A DNA stretch of 64,000 bases from Bursaphelenchus xylophilus (Eukaryota > Nematoda > Chromadorea > Rhabditida > Aphelenchoididae). Location of the stretch: assembly GCA_904066235.2 (NCBI GenBank), contig CAJFCV020000002.1:7812001-7876000 (forward strand), given 5' to 3'. A program made the position numbers and the translations under genes. The stretch's first letter is position 1. Each line of letters starts with the position of its first letter. Below are positions 1 through 10,873 of the stretch, one piece after another. Below the pieces are notes generated by a model. The model had not been told where the DNA came from. It was given only the letters and a program-made list of their open reading frames with translations, and did no database searches.

Positions 1-138
1 AAAATTTCGAAACGAAATGGTTGATAGAAATGGAAAAGTTGTTTTTGAGTCTTGGCACGAAAACAAAAGAATTTTTTAAATTATTTTTTGAGGTGCGCTT
101 TTGGCACTTTTGGCATTCCGATTTTTGATGTGTATATA

Positions 139-1675
139 CACTGCTGGACAAAATGATATGACCACCGCAATTTTGCGCTGGCAATTTGTCCATGGTAAAT
201 GAATTGCTTTAATATTTGGTGAAAGTGAGTATGGAGCAATGTTACATGTACCCAAAAAGTATCAAAGGATTTCAAAAAGTGCAAGGTGAGTAAAATTTGG
301 AAAAACGCGAAACCGCCAAAAATCGGCTGGACAAAATGATATGATCACGTGGTTTAATTCAATCTTTTACTAATAACCACAATTTAACAAACAATCCTAG
401 TAATGAGTGAGTCCTCCACTGATTACTAGGACTGGTATGGGGACACGTTCGGCCAGGTTTAGACGGGTTTGAACGCGTTAAACCATGTTTGATGCAGAGC
501 TACCCAAACGGGTGAATATCTTCCAGTAACGCTTTCCAAAAGTTTTAAATGACGTTTTTATCATGTGATCTAGACGTGTAATCACCTGTGCAAGCCTTCG
601 CTTTTCGTACGAACTCCATGGTGGCCTGGTAGTGTGGATTCAGCAAACATGCGGTTACCATGTCCAGCTTGGGCGACCCATTTGCTATTTGACCCTGGGG
701 ATAGATGTGCTCCTTAGGTTTAAAATGTAACCCGGAATCTCTCTAGAAACCGACAAAGTCAAGAAAAGTCCCCGCTGACACGATTACAGCTTTGCAGATG
801 CAACTTTGCCGACCTTCACCTTAACCAGAAAAACCAAGTTTTTCAAAGGGATCGTTAGCGACAAAAAAACAGTTCATTGTATGGCCCAGGGTGCATGAGG
901 TGTGCTGTAGCTTCTAAAATTGCATAGGCCATCGAATGAAAGCCGTTTTGCATCGCTAAAAATCCATTTGAAAAACTCGGTTTTGCTGGTTAAGGTGAAG
1001 GTCGGCAAAGTTGCATCTGCAAAGCTGTGATCGTGTCAGCGGGGACTTTTCTTGACTTCGTCGGTTTCTAGAGAGATTCCGGGTTACATTTTAAACCTAA
1101 GGAGCACATCTATCCCCAGGGTCAAATAGCAAATGGGTCGCCCAAGCTGGACATGGTAACCGCATGTTTGCTGAATCCACACTACCAGGCCACCATGGAG
1201 TTCGTACGAAAAGCGAAGGCTTGCACAGGTGATTACACGTCTAGATCACATGATAAAAACGTCATTTAAAACTTTTGGAAAGCGTTAATGGAAGATATTC
1301 ACCCGTTTGGGTAGCTCTGCATCAAACATGGTTTAACGCGTTCAAACCCGTCTAAACCTGGCCGAACGTGTCCCCATACCAGTCCTAGTAATCAGTGGAG
1401 GACTCACTCATTACTAGGATTGTTTGTTAAATTGTGGTTATTAGTAAAAGATTGAATTAAACCACGTGATCATATCATTTTGTCCAGCCGATTTTTGGCG
1501 GTTTCGCGTTTTTCCAAATTTTACTCACCTTGCACTTTTTGAAATCCTTTGATACTTTTTGGGTACATGTAACATTGCTCCATACTCACTTTCACCAAAT
1601 ATTAAAGCAATTCATTTACCATGGACAAATTGCCAGCGCAAAATTGCGGTGGTCATATCATTTTGTCCAGCAGTG
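139..1675. mobile_element. Fold-back Tc1/mariner-like non-autonomous transposon
   Basis: Nearly the whole segment is one inverted repeat: arms of about 750 bp (139 to about 885 and about 927 to 1675) match with few differences around a short centre near 886-926. The ends read CACTGCTGGACAAAATG inward and are flanked by TA (137-138, 1676-1677), the target duplication of Tc1/mariner elements. Each arm carries a second copy of the terminal 19-bp motif, 183 bp inside the first (143-161 and 326-344; 1470-1488 and 1653-1671), which is the IR/DR layout of some Tc1-like elements. No transposase frame is present, so it would need enzyme supplied from elsewhere. The similarity of the arms suggests recent origin or gene conversion. 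The family assignment rests on the ends and TA flanks only. Confidence 0.85.
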
Positions 1676-1732
1676 TACAGTATCTAGGGTTCGGAAAATA
1701 TTAATCAATCCGAAGTTCTACGAGGGTAATCG

Positions 1733-3670
1733 ATGGCGCTGATTTCAAAAATCGTATCCATTTTACCGGGCCCCGGGCCTGAAATTTTGAAAAAGAGACC
1801 CGTTTGCCACCCCTGTTCGGCGAAGATGCGGCTGAACCCTGAAGTTGCGGTAAAATTTGTTGAGTTTTATGTGAAAAATAGTAAACTCTTTCAAGAACAA
1901 GATGAGCAGGAAGATTTCGGAATTTATGCCAGAAAGGGCTATCGGGAGGACAGAATCGAGCAACTCAACTTTCAACGTGCCAAGTTTATATTCGTGAGTT
2001 TCTTTTGCATTCTTTTCTTGAAAAATCGACTGCGTGAAAATTGTTCGAGGTGAAGTCGATCGGTTTTGTCTTTTTTAGCTCTTTTTTTGTGTTTGTAAAG
2101 TCGGGATTCTCAAGGATCCATTATCCAACTTCGTATAGCTGTTTTACCTCGTTCCTCAAAAATTTTTGTATTTGGTTACCTAAAATAATGTTTTTCCTTT
2201 GTTTGATGACGGGTTTATGTTGAGTTTGACCCAGTATACGGGTAGATGAAGCTTCCTTGGCATCTGATTATAACACTTTTTCGATTTATCCATCCATCCC
2301 CGCTATACGTTAGATATTACCTTCATTATTACCTAAAGTAGTATCAGATGTAATTTATTTTTTTCCAGGGGATCTCAAGGTTTTATCGTGGAAGATTGAG
2401 GAAGTCTTTGGAGAGCCTAAGGATTGAAATCTACACCCATCATGAATTCCCCGACTACGTGGTTTGTTCTCACGGTTCTTCTCGGATTTTCTGTGTCCTC
2501 TTGGCTCAATTCGTCGATTTTTATCTTCATGTCCGCTTTATTCCTGGGTACGTCCATGTCTGTGAGGAATCATTGGTTCGCGTGTGTGTTATTCGATCGA
2601 ACGCAACTTGCATCAGAGGTAAGGTATTGCTTTACAATTTTATTCAATTATAGGTAAGTTATGACGAATCCTTACGTAAAATTTCTGCGTGAATAGCTGT
2701 TATATGATCCAATCTATGACCAAGTGATCTGTTGTTTAGGATACCAAAGTGATTCTTTTGGAGCGTCAGATGCCCTCAGTATTCTCTGTCAATGTACTAC
2801 CCTGGCTACAAATCCAGCTGTCCTAAAACATCTTTGTAGTCCTCTTTCGACCAATACCTGTAAACTTCGCTATACCAAGAATGCCTCGATGATAACTGGC
2901 GATTTCTATACACCAAAGCTTTCGGCGAATATTATAAAGGCTCACGTCAGAGCGGATAAGGTCAATTTCTTCCGACGTTTACCACAGTAAGTAAACAATA
3001 TTTTCTATTTTGCTAGAGGAAAGGCCTTAATGAGTTGTTTTCAGCAGTATCTCGCTGAGAAAGAGCGTCCAACAACTCGATCTTATGTTAGTCAGCAGAT
3101 CTGCGCGAGCCTACTGTATAAGGGATGACATTGAAGCAATTTTGCGGGATTATTATCCATGTCTTCGCGAAATCAGTTTCAAACTTTATTGGGTTTCTGT
3201 GAGTTTTTATTTGGTTCGGATTGGATTGGCTTCTTTTACTTTATTTTGGTCATCCTTTATCCTTTTTTGATTTTTTAGGTAATAAAAATTTAGTCGATTT
3301 TCTGGAAAATAATAATCCTGAGGACGATTCACATTTTTTTTTGAGATGTTTGCAGAACAGTAAGCCCTACATCCGTGATTTTTGCGGCGAAGTTCTCAAA
3401 CTTTATAATGCTGGACTCTATGTAAAATTGGGAGTTTTATGGTCAAGGAGGAAGGAAAGACACGATTTGGACTTCTTGATCAAGGCTGGAAGCAATTTTA
3501 TGCCCGACGTTACACCTGATGATGTAGCTGAAGAAGAAGGAGCCCTCGTTTTTCGATATAAAATGGACGGCTTGGACATTCATTTAGCCGCTGATCCAAA
3601 GGTTCCAGAAATAGGATCCGTGTTTTATAAGAACGTGGAACGAATGGATTGTGGATGTATGAACATTTGA
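1733..3670 (+). CDS. Orphan protein of about 435 aa, five exons
   Basis: I do not recognise this protein. Exons 1733-1993, 2369-2618, 2740-2986, 3045-3202 and 3279-3670 join in phase and encode about 435 residues. The fourth donor is weak (gtttttat after GTGA), so that junction could shift by a few bases. There is no clear signal peptide. The middle part is rich in Cys and hydrophobic residues and the protein ends in a Cys-Gly-Cys motif. AATAAA lies at 3712, about 40 bp past the stop, which supports a real 3' end. The start ATG is only 58 bp from the transposon at 139-1675, so the promoter or 5' exons may lie inside or beyond that element. The first intron (1994-2368) is the longest. The coding call is moderate; function is unknown. 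Confidence 0.55.
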
Positions 3671-4462
3671 GATCATTATATTGTTAATGTTTGATGCAGT
3701 ATAAGTAGGGAAATAAAGTTTATTTTCACCTTACTTAAGGCTTCCGAACAATTGGATCGCCGGAGCCGAGCGAGATTAACGGAGGGAACAAATGATGTTG
3801 AAGCGGAAACTCTATAATTGCCCTTACTTTTAAACCTTTCATAAGAGTCTTTCTCGGCGGAAAAATGGCGCCGACTTTACCGAAACGTAATATTCACGGC
3901 TTTTTATGTTTGTAATGTAGAGGCGACGGCATTTTGGAGCTGGTTTTTGTGAAACTCACCGCTCACTTTCAGCTTGGATGGTAAGTTTTTGGGTAGTTAA
4001 TATTAATTTTTGGGAAATTTGTAGATTTTAGGATGGCCTTCAGTGTCAGTTATTGTCTGTAGAGTAGATTTTGAACCAAGGTGTTCATTTTGTAACCATT
4101 TATTGATCAGTAGCGTTTGATTTTCATTTTATCAAACGCGACAAGGCCGAGACAGATGATTTCCTTGGTCCCGGCCTTGTTTTAAAATTCCATCGGCCCA
4201 CGCTCACTCCTTTCCATCTACTTTCCTGATCCATCAGTCCTTTTCCACGTTTTGCTCCAATTTTTAATGATTCTCGGGAGAAAAATGACATCCGTTTTGG
4301 GACAAAGGTCATTTACTGTAACTTCCACTTTATTTTGTTATTTATCTGAGTTTTTTTTTTTGCTATAAAAGTCTTACTGTAACATCGTAATGATCTCAAA
4401 ATATTCGAAAAAAATCCCTAATTTTCAGTGTTATTGCCCCGAGGCGATAGACTCAAACCAAG
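3671..4462. other. Intergenic region, 3' UTR and peroxidase upstream region
   Basis: No gene is seen. The left part holds the poly(A) signal of the preceding gene. A ttttcag acceptor at about 4419-4427, 36 bp before the peroxidase ATG, could be a spliced-leader acceptor or the end of a 5' UTR intron. A minus-strand frame at 4124-4312 has no supporting splice or start context. Confidence 0.5.
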
Positions 4463-7180
4463 ATGGGGATATGTTTCTATGACGTCATCAGCTGGCTCTT
4501 CATTTCTTCCCTAATTTCCACCGCGATCTCGCAGAAAACCTGCTCCGATCAGCATATTCACTGTGTTTTCTGGGCCAACCAAGGGGAATGCGAGAAGAAT
4601 GCGGTCTGGATGCTGCCGAATTGTCAAAAGGCCTGCAAAAGTTGTGATATCGAAGTGACGACCCCCAAATCCACCGACGGGATCACGTTTGTCCCTCCAA
4701 TTGGTAATTTCTATTAGTGAAAATTGTTTTGATTTTGCTGGAAGAGTCATTTGTAATATTATTCTTTGGTTTTAGAAGTAACAAAGAAGACTCCAACGGA
4801 AACAGCGACCAAGAGGCCAAAGGATGATCAGTGTCCGGTTGTTCAGGTCAAGGAAGGTAAAATCACATATTGTGTGATGATTTAAAGCGAACTATTGCCT
4901 CTAAGAATGTTGACAAAAACCTTACATCATCAGAATATGTTATCTTACTATTAATTAATGATATAAAATTTGCAGTCCAAACCCGGTTTGTCCCCACGGA
5001 TCCCCAATTCCGAACCCAAGCCCAACGTGGATGTGCCATTCCAAATCAGCTAAATATCTGCTCCAGGAATGTTTGTTACAACAAGGTCTATCGAACTCTC
5101 GATGGGTCTTGCAATCATCATACCGAAGTCATGAGGGTCAGCTATTTTCGGAATAAAATTACGTTACAATATTAACTATGAATATCCACTATAAAATCAA
5201 AAAAAATTATTTGCAGGGAGCCGCGTACACTCCATATCTCCGTCTTCTGGATGCCAATTATGCCGATGGCTTCTCGCAGATGCAAAGTTGGTCATTAATT
5301 TTTACCATTTGATTACGTAGTCATCATGACTAATATAATTTTTGAAATGACTAAAGTCATTTTCAGCTGCTGGCCTTCCCAACCCTAGAGCCGTCACGCA
5401 TCGTCTTCTCACGTCCACAGTATCCCTTCAGACCTCTAAGAGTGCGTTCGTTACAGTATTTGCCCAGTTTATTATGCATGACATCACCAAAAACACGTTG
5501 ATTAACGTCTGCCAATGCGGAATTCGGCGGCCAGAATGTGCGAATATTGAGCCAGACGTTGGGGATCGACGGTAAGTTGATTTTACGGCCCTATTATTGG
5601 CATATACGCCTCTTTTTGACCTTATATTACCCTTGATCTTCAGAAGAACTTGTGTCCCGGTTACGCGCTCCACTCCCATGTGTATGACCGGAGTCTCAGG
5701 TCGTCCAAGAATCCCAGTAAACGAGAATACGGCCTACATTGACGGTTCGGCTGTCTATGGATCGGATCCCACCACCGGGGATAACATCAGAGTGGGGGCC
5801 TTCATGAGAACGCAGACCCTCAACAGAGATGTGGTCCCCCCACTCTCCCAGGGCATCAATTTTGACACCGGAGACGATCGAGCCAGCATTTTTGTGGGCC
5901 TCTTGTCCATGCATTCTATCTTTTTGAGGATGCATAATCGGTGAGTGAGAAGATGGAGGATTACGCTAGCTGAGGTCGTGGATAAGAACCATCTTGTTCT
6001 TTTTAGTCTTGCTCAGCAACTCTCTCAAATCAATCCCAGATGGAATGTGGATCGAGTTTACCAGGAGGTCAGGAAGATTCAAGGAGCTGTCCTTCAGGCG
6101 ATCACTTACAACGAGCTATTGCCAGCTGTATTGGGCGGAAGGACCAGCCTTTTGGGAGAATACTCTGGGTTTAATGAGGATGTGGACCCTGGAATCGCTG
6201 CTGAATTTGCTGGAGCAGCTGGGCGACAACATGGATTGGTTCAGGTTAGTTTTTTTAATTTTTGATTTCGGCTATCTAGTTCAATATAAAATGCTGACAA
6301 GTTAACCTTCGAATTTTAGGAATCGTATCCTCTAGTCAACGACAACTTCCAAGTAGTCGGAACTTACACCACAGCTTCTCAATCCGGCAATTTTGACACT
6401 CTGCGCGATCGAGGAGCCGCTTTAATCCTTAGGGGATATGTGGCATCTCCGACGAGGAAACCCGGCCGGGTCTCGACTACAATGACCGAGTTTTTGTTCG
6501 GAGGACAGGCGGATATGGCGTCGATTAATATCATGAGAGGAAGAGATTATGGTCTCAGGACTTACAATGATTACAGAGTTATGTGTGGATTGCCCAAACT
6601 GAAGAGTTATGATGACTGGGCAGGTAAGGTTATGATGGTGAAAGGGTGTTGAAAGCTTGTAGTAAGGGGTTTAGAGCGTATAAACGTTGTTCTAATAGAG
6701 GTTATTATTTCTTTTACATACGTTCTCTGGGTGGAAGGTTTGAAAAAGTCTGGAAATATTACTCTATATAGACATTATATGTGTTGCATAATTTTGCCTT
6801 ATATTTCAGAGGTTGCTGACCCAAAGGTCCGAGAACGCGTCTCCCAACTCTACCCCAACATCAATAAACTCGAACTTTACGTTGGCGGGATCCTGGAGGA
6901 GCCTCGCCAAGGCTCCCTCCTCGGCCCCACCTTTTCTTGCATCTGGGCCGATCAGTTCCGACGAATTCGAGATGGCGATAACTTTTTCTATAAAAAGCCG
7001 GGAGTCTTTACGGATGCCCAACAAGAGAGTATTGACCAGATTTCACTAGCCAGAATCATCTGTGAAACCACGGAGATCAACCGAATCCCGGAGAATGTGT
7101 TCAACGTGGATCAGACGGGGAAAACGGCGGTTCCTTGCAGCCAAATCCCCTCAATCGATCTGAAGCTTTGGAAGGAATGA
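4463..7180 (+). CDS. Secreted ShK-domain haem peroxidase, copy 1
   Basis: Nine exons (4463-4703, 4776-4856, 4976-5136, 5217-5286, 5367-5571, 5644-5940, 6007-6244, 6320-6623, 6810-7180) encode about 655 residues. A signal peptide (about 1-23) is followed by a six-Cys ShK/SXC domain (Cys27, 34, 43, 54, 58, 61), a short Thr/Lys linker and an animal haem peroxidase domain from about residue 120. Family landmarks: distal Gln218 and His222, catalytic Arg332, the MHNR motif at 349-352, proximal His427 and the NIMRGRDYG motif. Such enzymes oxidise tyrosines with H2O2 and act in cuticle cross-linking in nematodes. Odd points: residues that in myeloperoxidase bond covalently to haem (Asp94, Glu242) are Met221 and Ile335, and the Arg three residues before the proximal His is Gly424. 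It may be active with non-covalent haem, or altered. Confidence 0.92.
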
Positions 7181-7405
7181 AGGAGAATAAAAAAATGTAA
7201 GAGGAAAACCGCTTATTTTGAGATCTTTTTTTGTTTTAGACCATTCTTTGGGATTCCACAACAGGAGTATCGACAAAATGCCATTTGAACTTTTTTTTGT
7301 CATTCCACATTTTTCCAATAAATTTATTTGTGAAGTTATTTTTTATTTGTCCCAAAAATGAAAACGTAAATTAAATTTTTGGTCATTTTGAATATTTTTT
7401 ACCCG

Positions 7406-10400
7406 ATGCGGCGGATCACCGTTTTCTTCATCGTATTTTCTGCTTTATGTCAGGATCTAGTGGCCAAAGAATGTCGAGATGCCTTTGGATTTAATGTGAG
7501 TTCACGCTCTTAAAATTTACATGTATATCCCCTTGACTTAAATATAAGTTTTACAGTACGAGGCAGAAGAATGTAATTTTTTGGAGACGGAGAACTTCCA
7601 GCATTCCCGAACCAGTCGGAATGTAACTGTCAAGTTCCAAGGTTTGTTTTCGAAATAAAAAAAGAGGGAAAAAAAGGGTTACTGTAAGATGTCTAAAGCC
7701 AAGTAAAAACTGCTTAAACCAAACTTCTCATCATGATATCCAAAACTATTTTATCCTGTAATGTCATTGTTTTCCAGCCCAACTCGATGCCAAGACCCTC
7801 GCAGAAATTGACAAGCTGACCGAACATATCCCTCTGAACGGCACCAAATGTTCAAACCAATATGAAATCCTATCAAATGGAAGTGGCTACACAACTTCTG
7901 TGGCTTGTAGAGATGTCCAAGAGCACTCTTTATTACGGCCCGGAGTTCAACGATGTTTGCCAGTGGATTTGAAGAAGGAGAGTTTCAAAACTGAACCCGT
8001 TGGGCAGTCCATTTATTTGCAAGTTCTCATCTGAAGTAATATGAATGAATTCAATTTTTAGAAATTATTTTTTCCATCTGAATTACACTCAGGAAGCTCG
8101 CGGAGTCTCAGATCCGTTGAGAATGGAGGCTTCGAATGTAAGGGATTCTTATCCGTTTGATATTTCTTGCCACTTCTGTATCCCAAAACCCGCCTTATTT
8201 TTTCACTCTTATATTTTTTTTATTTTTCAGGGATGCCTTTTGCATTTTGATATTGCCACTGTGGAGTAAGTTGATTTTGTTTTTATGAGCCTTATTAGAA
8301 TTTTGATTATTTTTTAATTTTAATTTCAGAAATAAGACGAACTTGGTCATAGTTGGGGGAAGTAAAAAGTATATAAAAGAGACCTTTTACGAAAGCTATG
8401 ACGTAAAGACGTATAAAGAGAACCACACGATAAAAAGTCATGTAAGTTCGGGGAAAGGTCGAACTTTTTTACTATAATATTTTGATTTTTCTAATAAAAT
8501 TTCATTTCCAGAAAACCATCCCCACCCGTTCCTCAGAAATCGACCATTTCTTCGCTGCTTTTCGTCTCCTGGACACCTCCGGGAATCATTCCGTCGACCC
8601 TTTTGTCCCCACCCATCCCCGTCTCACCGATCATAATCTCTGTTTCTTCGCGGATCTGAGACGATACGGTCCATTTAAAGGATACTGTAGAATCACTCAG
8701 CTGACTGTGAATCCAACGGAAAAAACGGCTCGCCCTTTTTTGACCCTACACGCCCAGCTCCACAACAAACTTTTGTATAATGAAACGGGCGTCGTGGTTT
8801 ACAGAGGGATCGAAAAAGTTACGAAGTATTACGCCAGATTCATATTGGTCATCTACTGTAATTCTGAAGAGAGATTCTGCGATAGAAAGTATGCCCATGA
8901 CCTGGACTTTGTGACGAGGATATCGGTGAGTTGGGAGGAGGACTTTATATTGCAGTGGATGATTTGATGTAGAACTTTCAAAATTTTAACAAGCTTTTTC
9001 AGTTCAGATTTAAAAAATATTGAAGATAAATCGGCAACTTGTACATTTCAAATTTTGTTCGATATTTTTGTTTATTTTTGAATAATTTTTTGATATTGTA
9101 GTAGATGGATGACTTGATTTTAAATTTTTGAAATTTTGATTTTTTTCTCAATTCTTGCAGAAAGGCGCCAGCTCCAAGTGTTTTTTCCTCAAAGCTTCGG
9201 CAGAACCTTTTCTGATCCCCGGAAATCAGCATTATCTCGCTGCAAATGACGATATCAAGTCTCCACTCAGCCCGCAACAAATAAATGACACCGCTTTCTG
9301 CACGATCACCTTCTCGAGCTATCCACATTACCATCTGAAGAAGTACAAGTTGGCACTGAAGAAGATGCATTACTTTTTCGGGGATTTTTCGATGTATAAT
9401 CTGGACTTGAATGGATCTTTGCCCGAGGCTGAAATGTAAGTTTGGGAAAAAAATATAAATTGATTATTGATTCTGAAGCTGGTAGATCATTTTGTATTAA
9501 TTTTAGCCGAAAAATCTTGGATGAATTCAAGAAATTCCACTTGAGATTCGTTGACAATACGTTGTTGAGGAGGAAAACCACGAATTGCATGTCATTACTG
9601 ACGTGAGTTCAAGCTTTTCTTCAATTTAACAGTGGCTAAGTTTTGTTTTTCCAGAAGAAACGAAACCAATTTCTTTGGGGAGCGCCGACGAGTTGTATTT
9701 TGTATATGCAGAACAAGCCCAGAAACCCCTTGCAATACGCCCGACCTTCTGCTGCCTCATATATTCACCATGAGTGTCCAGCCAAGCCGATATTTACGTA
9801 ACGACAGAACAGTAGGTGCTACGATGACAGACAGTGTGCTGTCTATGATAATGTGAGGACATTGTCGAGTCTTCACTTTCAGGTTATCGAGACATGTCTG
9901 GGCAATCATGCTGGAGATTATCCCGTCGATATCAAGCCCTACGACCCCGCATTGGCATACGATTACGCCATGCAGACGTTGTGTGTTGTGCAGAAGAGCA
10001 AACTCAGCGATCAGACATACGACCGGTCGGGTAAGGCTTGTCATTGTAGGGATAGGAATTATGGTTTTATAAAAGTCAAATATTACAATTTATTGTGCAT
10101 TAACTTACGTCATTTGATTGTCAGACACCTATCGAGCGAATGAACGCGATTTCCTCTTGTTCAACAACACAGTAGACGAAGACGCCCCGTATATCGACAG
10201 CAATTCCTGGACCTTCTTGAACAGACATGAAAGAATCGTCGACGCCGATGCCAGAGCTTTAATGCATGTTCTTTGTGAGTTCAGAGCGGAGATTTTGATG
10301 ACTGGATGCAAATGTGCGTACGTAACATCCATCGACAACATCCTTTGCTGCTGTAATCACAAGGACAAGGCGAGGTTCACCCAAGCAATCGACGATCTGC

Positions 10401-10462
10401 CCCCCTTGACTTATGATGATTTCTTTGATAATATGGTCCCGATTGAATGGAGAAATAAATAA
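7406..10462 (+). CDS. Orphan secreted Cys-rich protein, 679 aa
   Basis: Twelve exons (7406-7495, 7557-7641, 7778-8022, 8093-8137, 8231-8265, 8330-8441, 8512-8925, 9161-9435, 9507-9602, 9655-9811, 9883-10030, 10125-10462) join in phase to a single frame. It begins with a signal peptide (MRRITVFFIVFSALC, then a cleavage region) and has several Asn-X-Ser/Thr sites and many cysteines, including CxC and CCC clusters near the C-terminus. There is no transmembrane segment after the signal. I recognise no domain. Two junctions are less certain: the donor GTTCTC after 8022, where the unspliced frame meets a stop at once, and the GTAGGT donor after 9811. The stop codon overlaps an AATAAA signal. It starts 225 bp after a ShK peroxidase on the same strand, so co-expression is possible. 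Function is unknown. Confidence 0.65.
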
Positions 10463-10873
10463 ATTGTGGTGGTACTGGTCCTTTAAATGTGGTACTGGTC
10501 CTTTAAACCAACTCTTGTTGTCAGCATTTAATTCGACATTTTATTTACAGTTATGGCAGTGAAAAAAAAACTTGGAGAGATTATTAGAAACGTCTTTAGA
10601 AACGGAGACTGGGAGGATCAGATGGGATTAATTCAACGGGGCCAAACGGCGATAAATTGGAAGACAAAACACCCGGAAGGCAACAACGCTCCCCTCTGCT
10701 GGCTACCGAATTCTCCCGGAAACTTGTCAGCATTTAATTAAAAATTTAAATAATTTTTTTTTGAGTAGAGAACAAATGTCATGGTGACCTGTTTTCGGGA
10801 AATTACAGTAAGCATGAGAGGGTGATATGCAAACATAGAGATGAATAGTATACTAGATATCGAGTATAAGCTC
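10463..10873. other. Convergent intergenic region with a 20-bp tandem repeat
   Basis: The 3' ends of the orphan secreted gene and of the second peroxidase meet here. Two head-to-tail copies of a 20-bp unit (GTGGTACTGGTCCTTTAAA plus one base) occupy about 10469-10508. A short + frame at 10553-10741 has no splice context or recognisable product and I do not call it a gene. Confidence 0.5.
10469..10508 (+). repeat. Two tandem copies of a 20-bp unit
   Basis: GTGGTACTGGTCCTTTAAA is repeated twice in tandem with only the last bases differing, directly after the stop and poly(A) signal of the secreted protein gene. Confidence 0.8.

Noticed and set aside
81..284. Minus-strand 67-aa frame repeated at 1530-1742 on the other strand
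   Set aside because: The two frames are the mirrored ends of the fold-back transposon, so they are the same non-coding repeat read twice.
10553..10741. 62-aa + strand frame after a tttacag site
   Set aside because: The preceding gene already stops at 10462, the frame has no known relatives, and it could not be joined to another exon.
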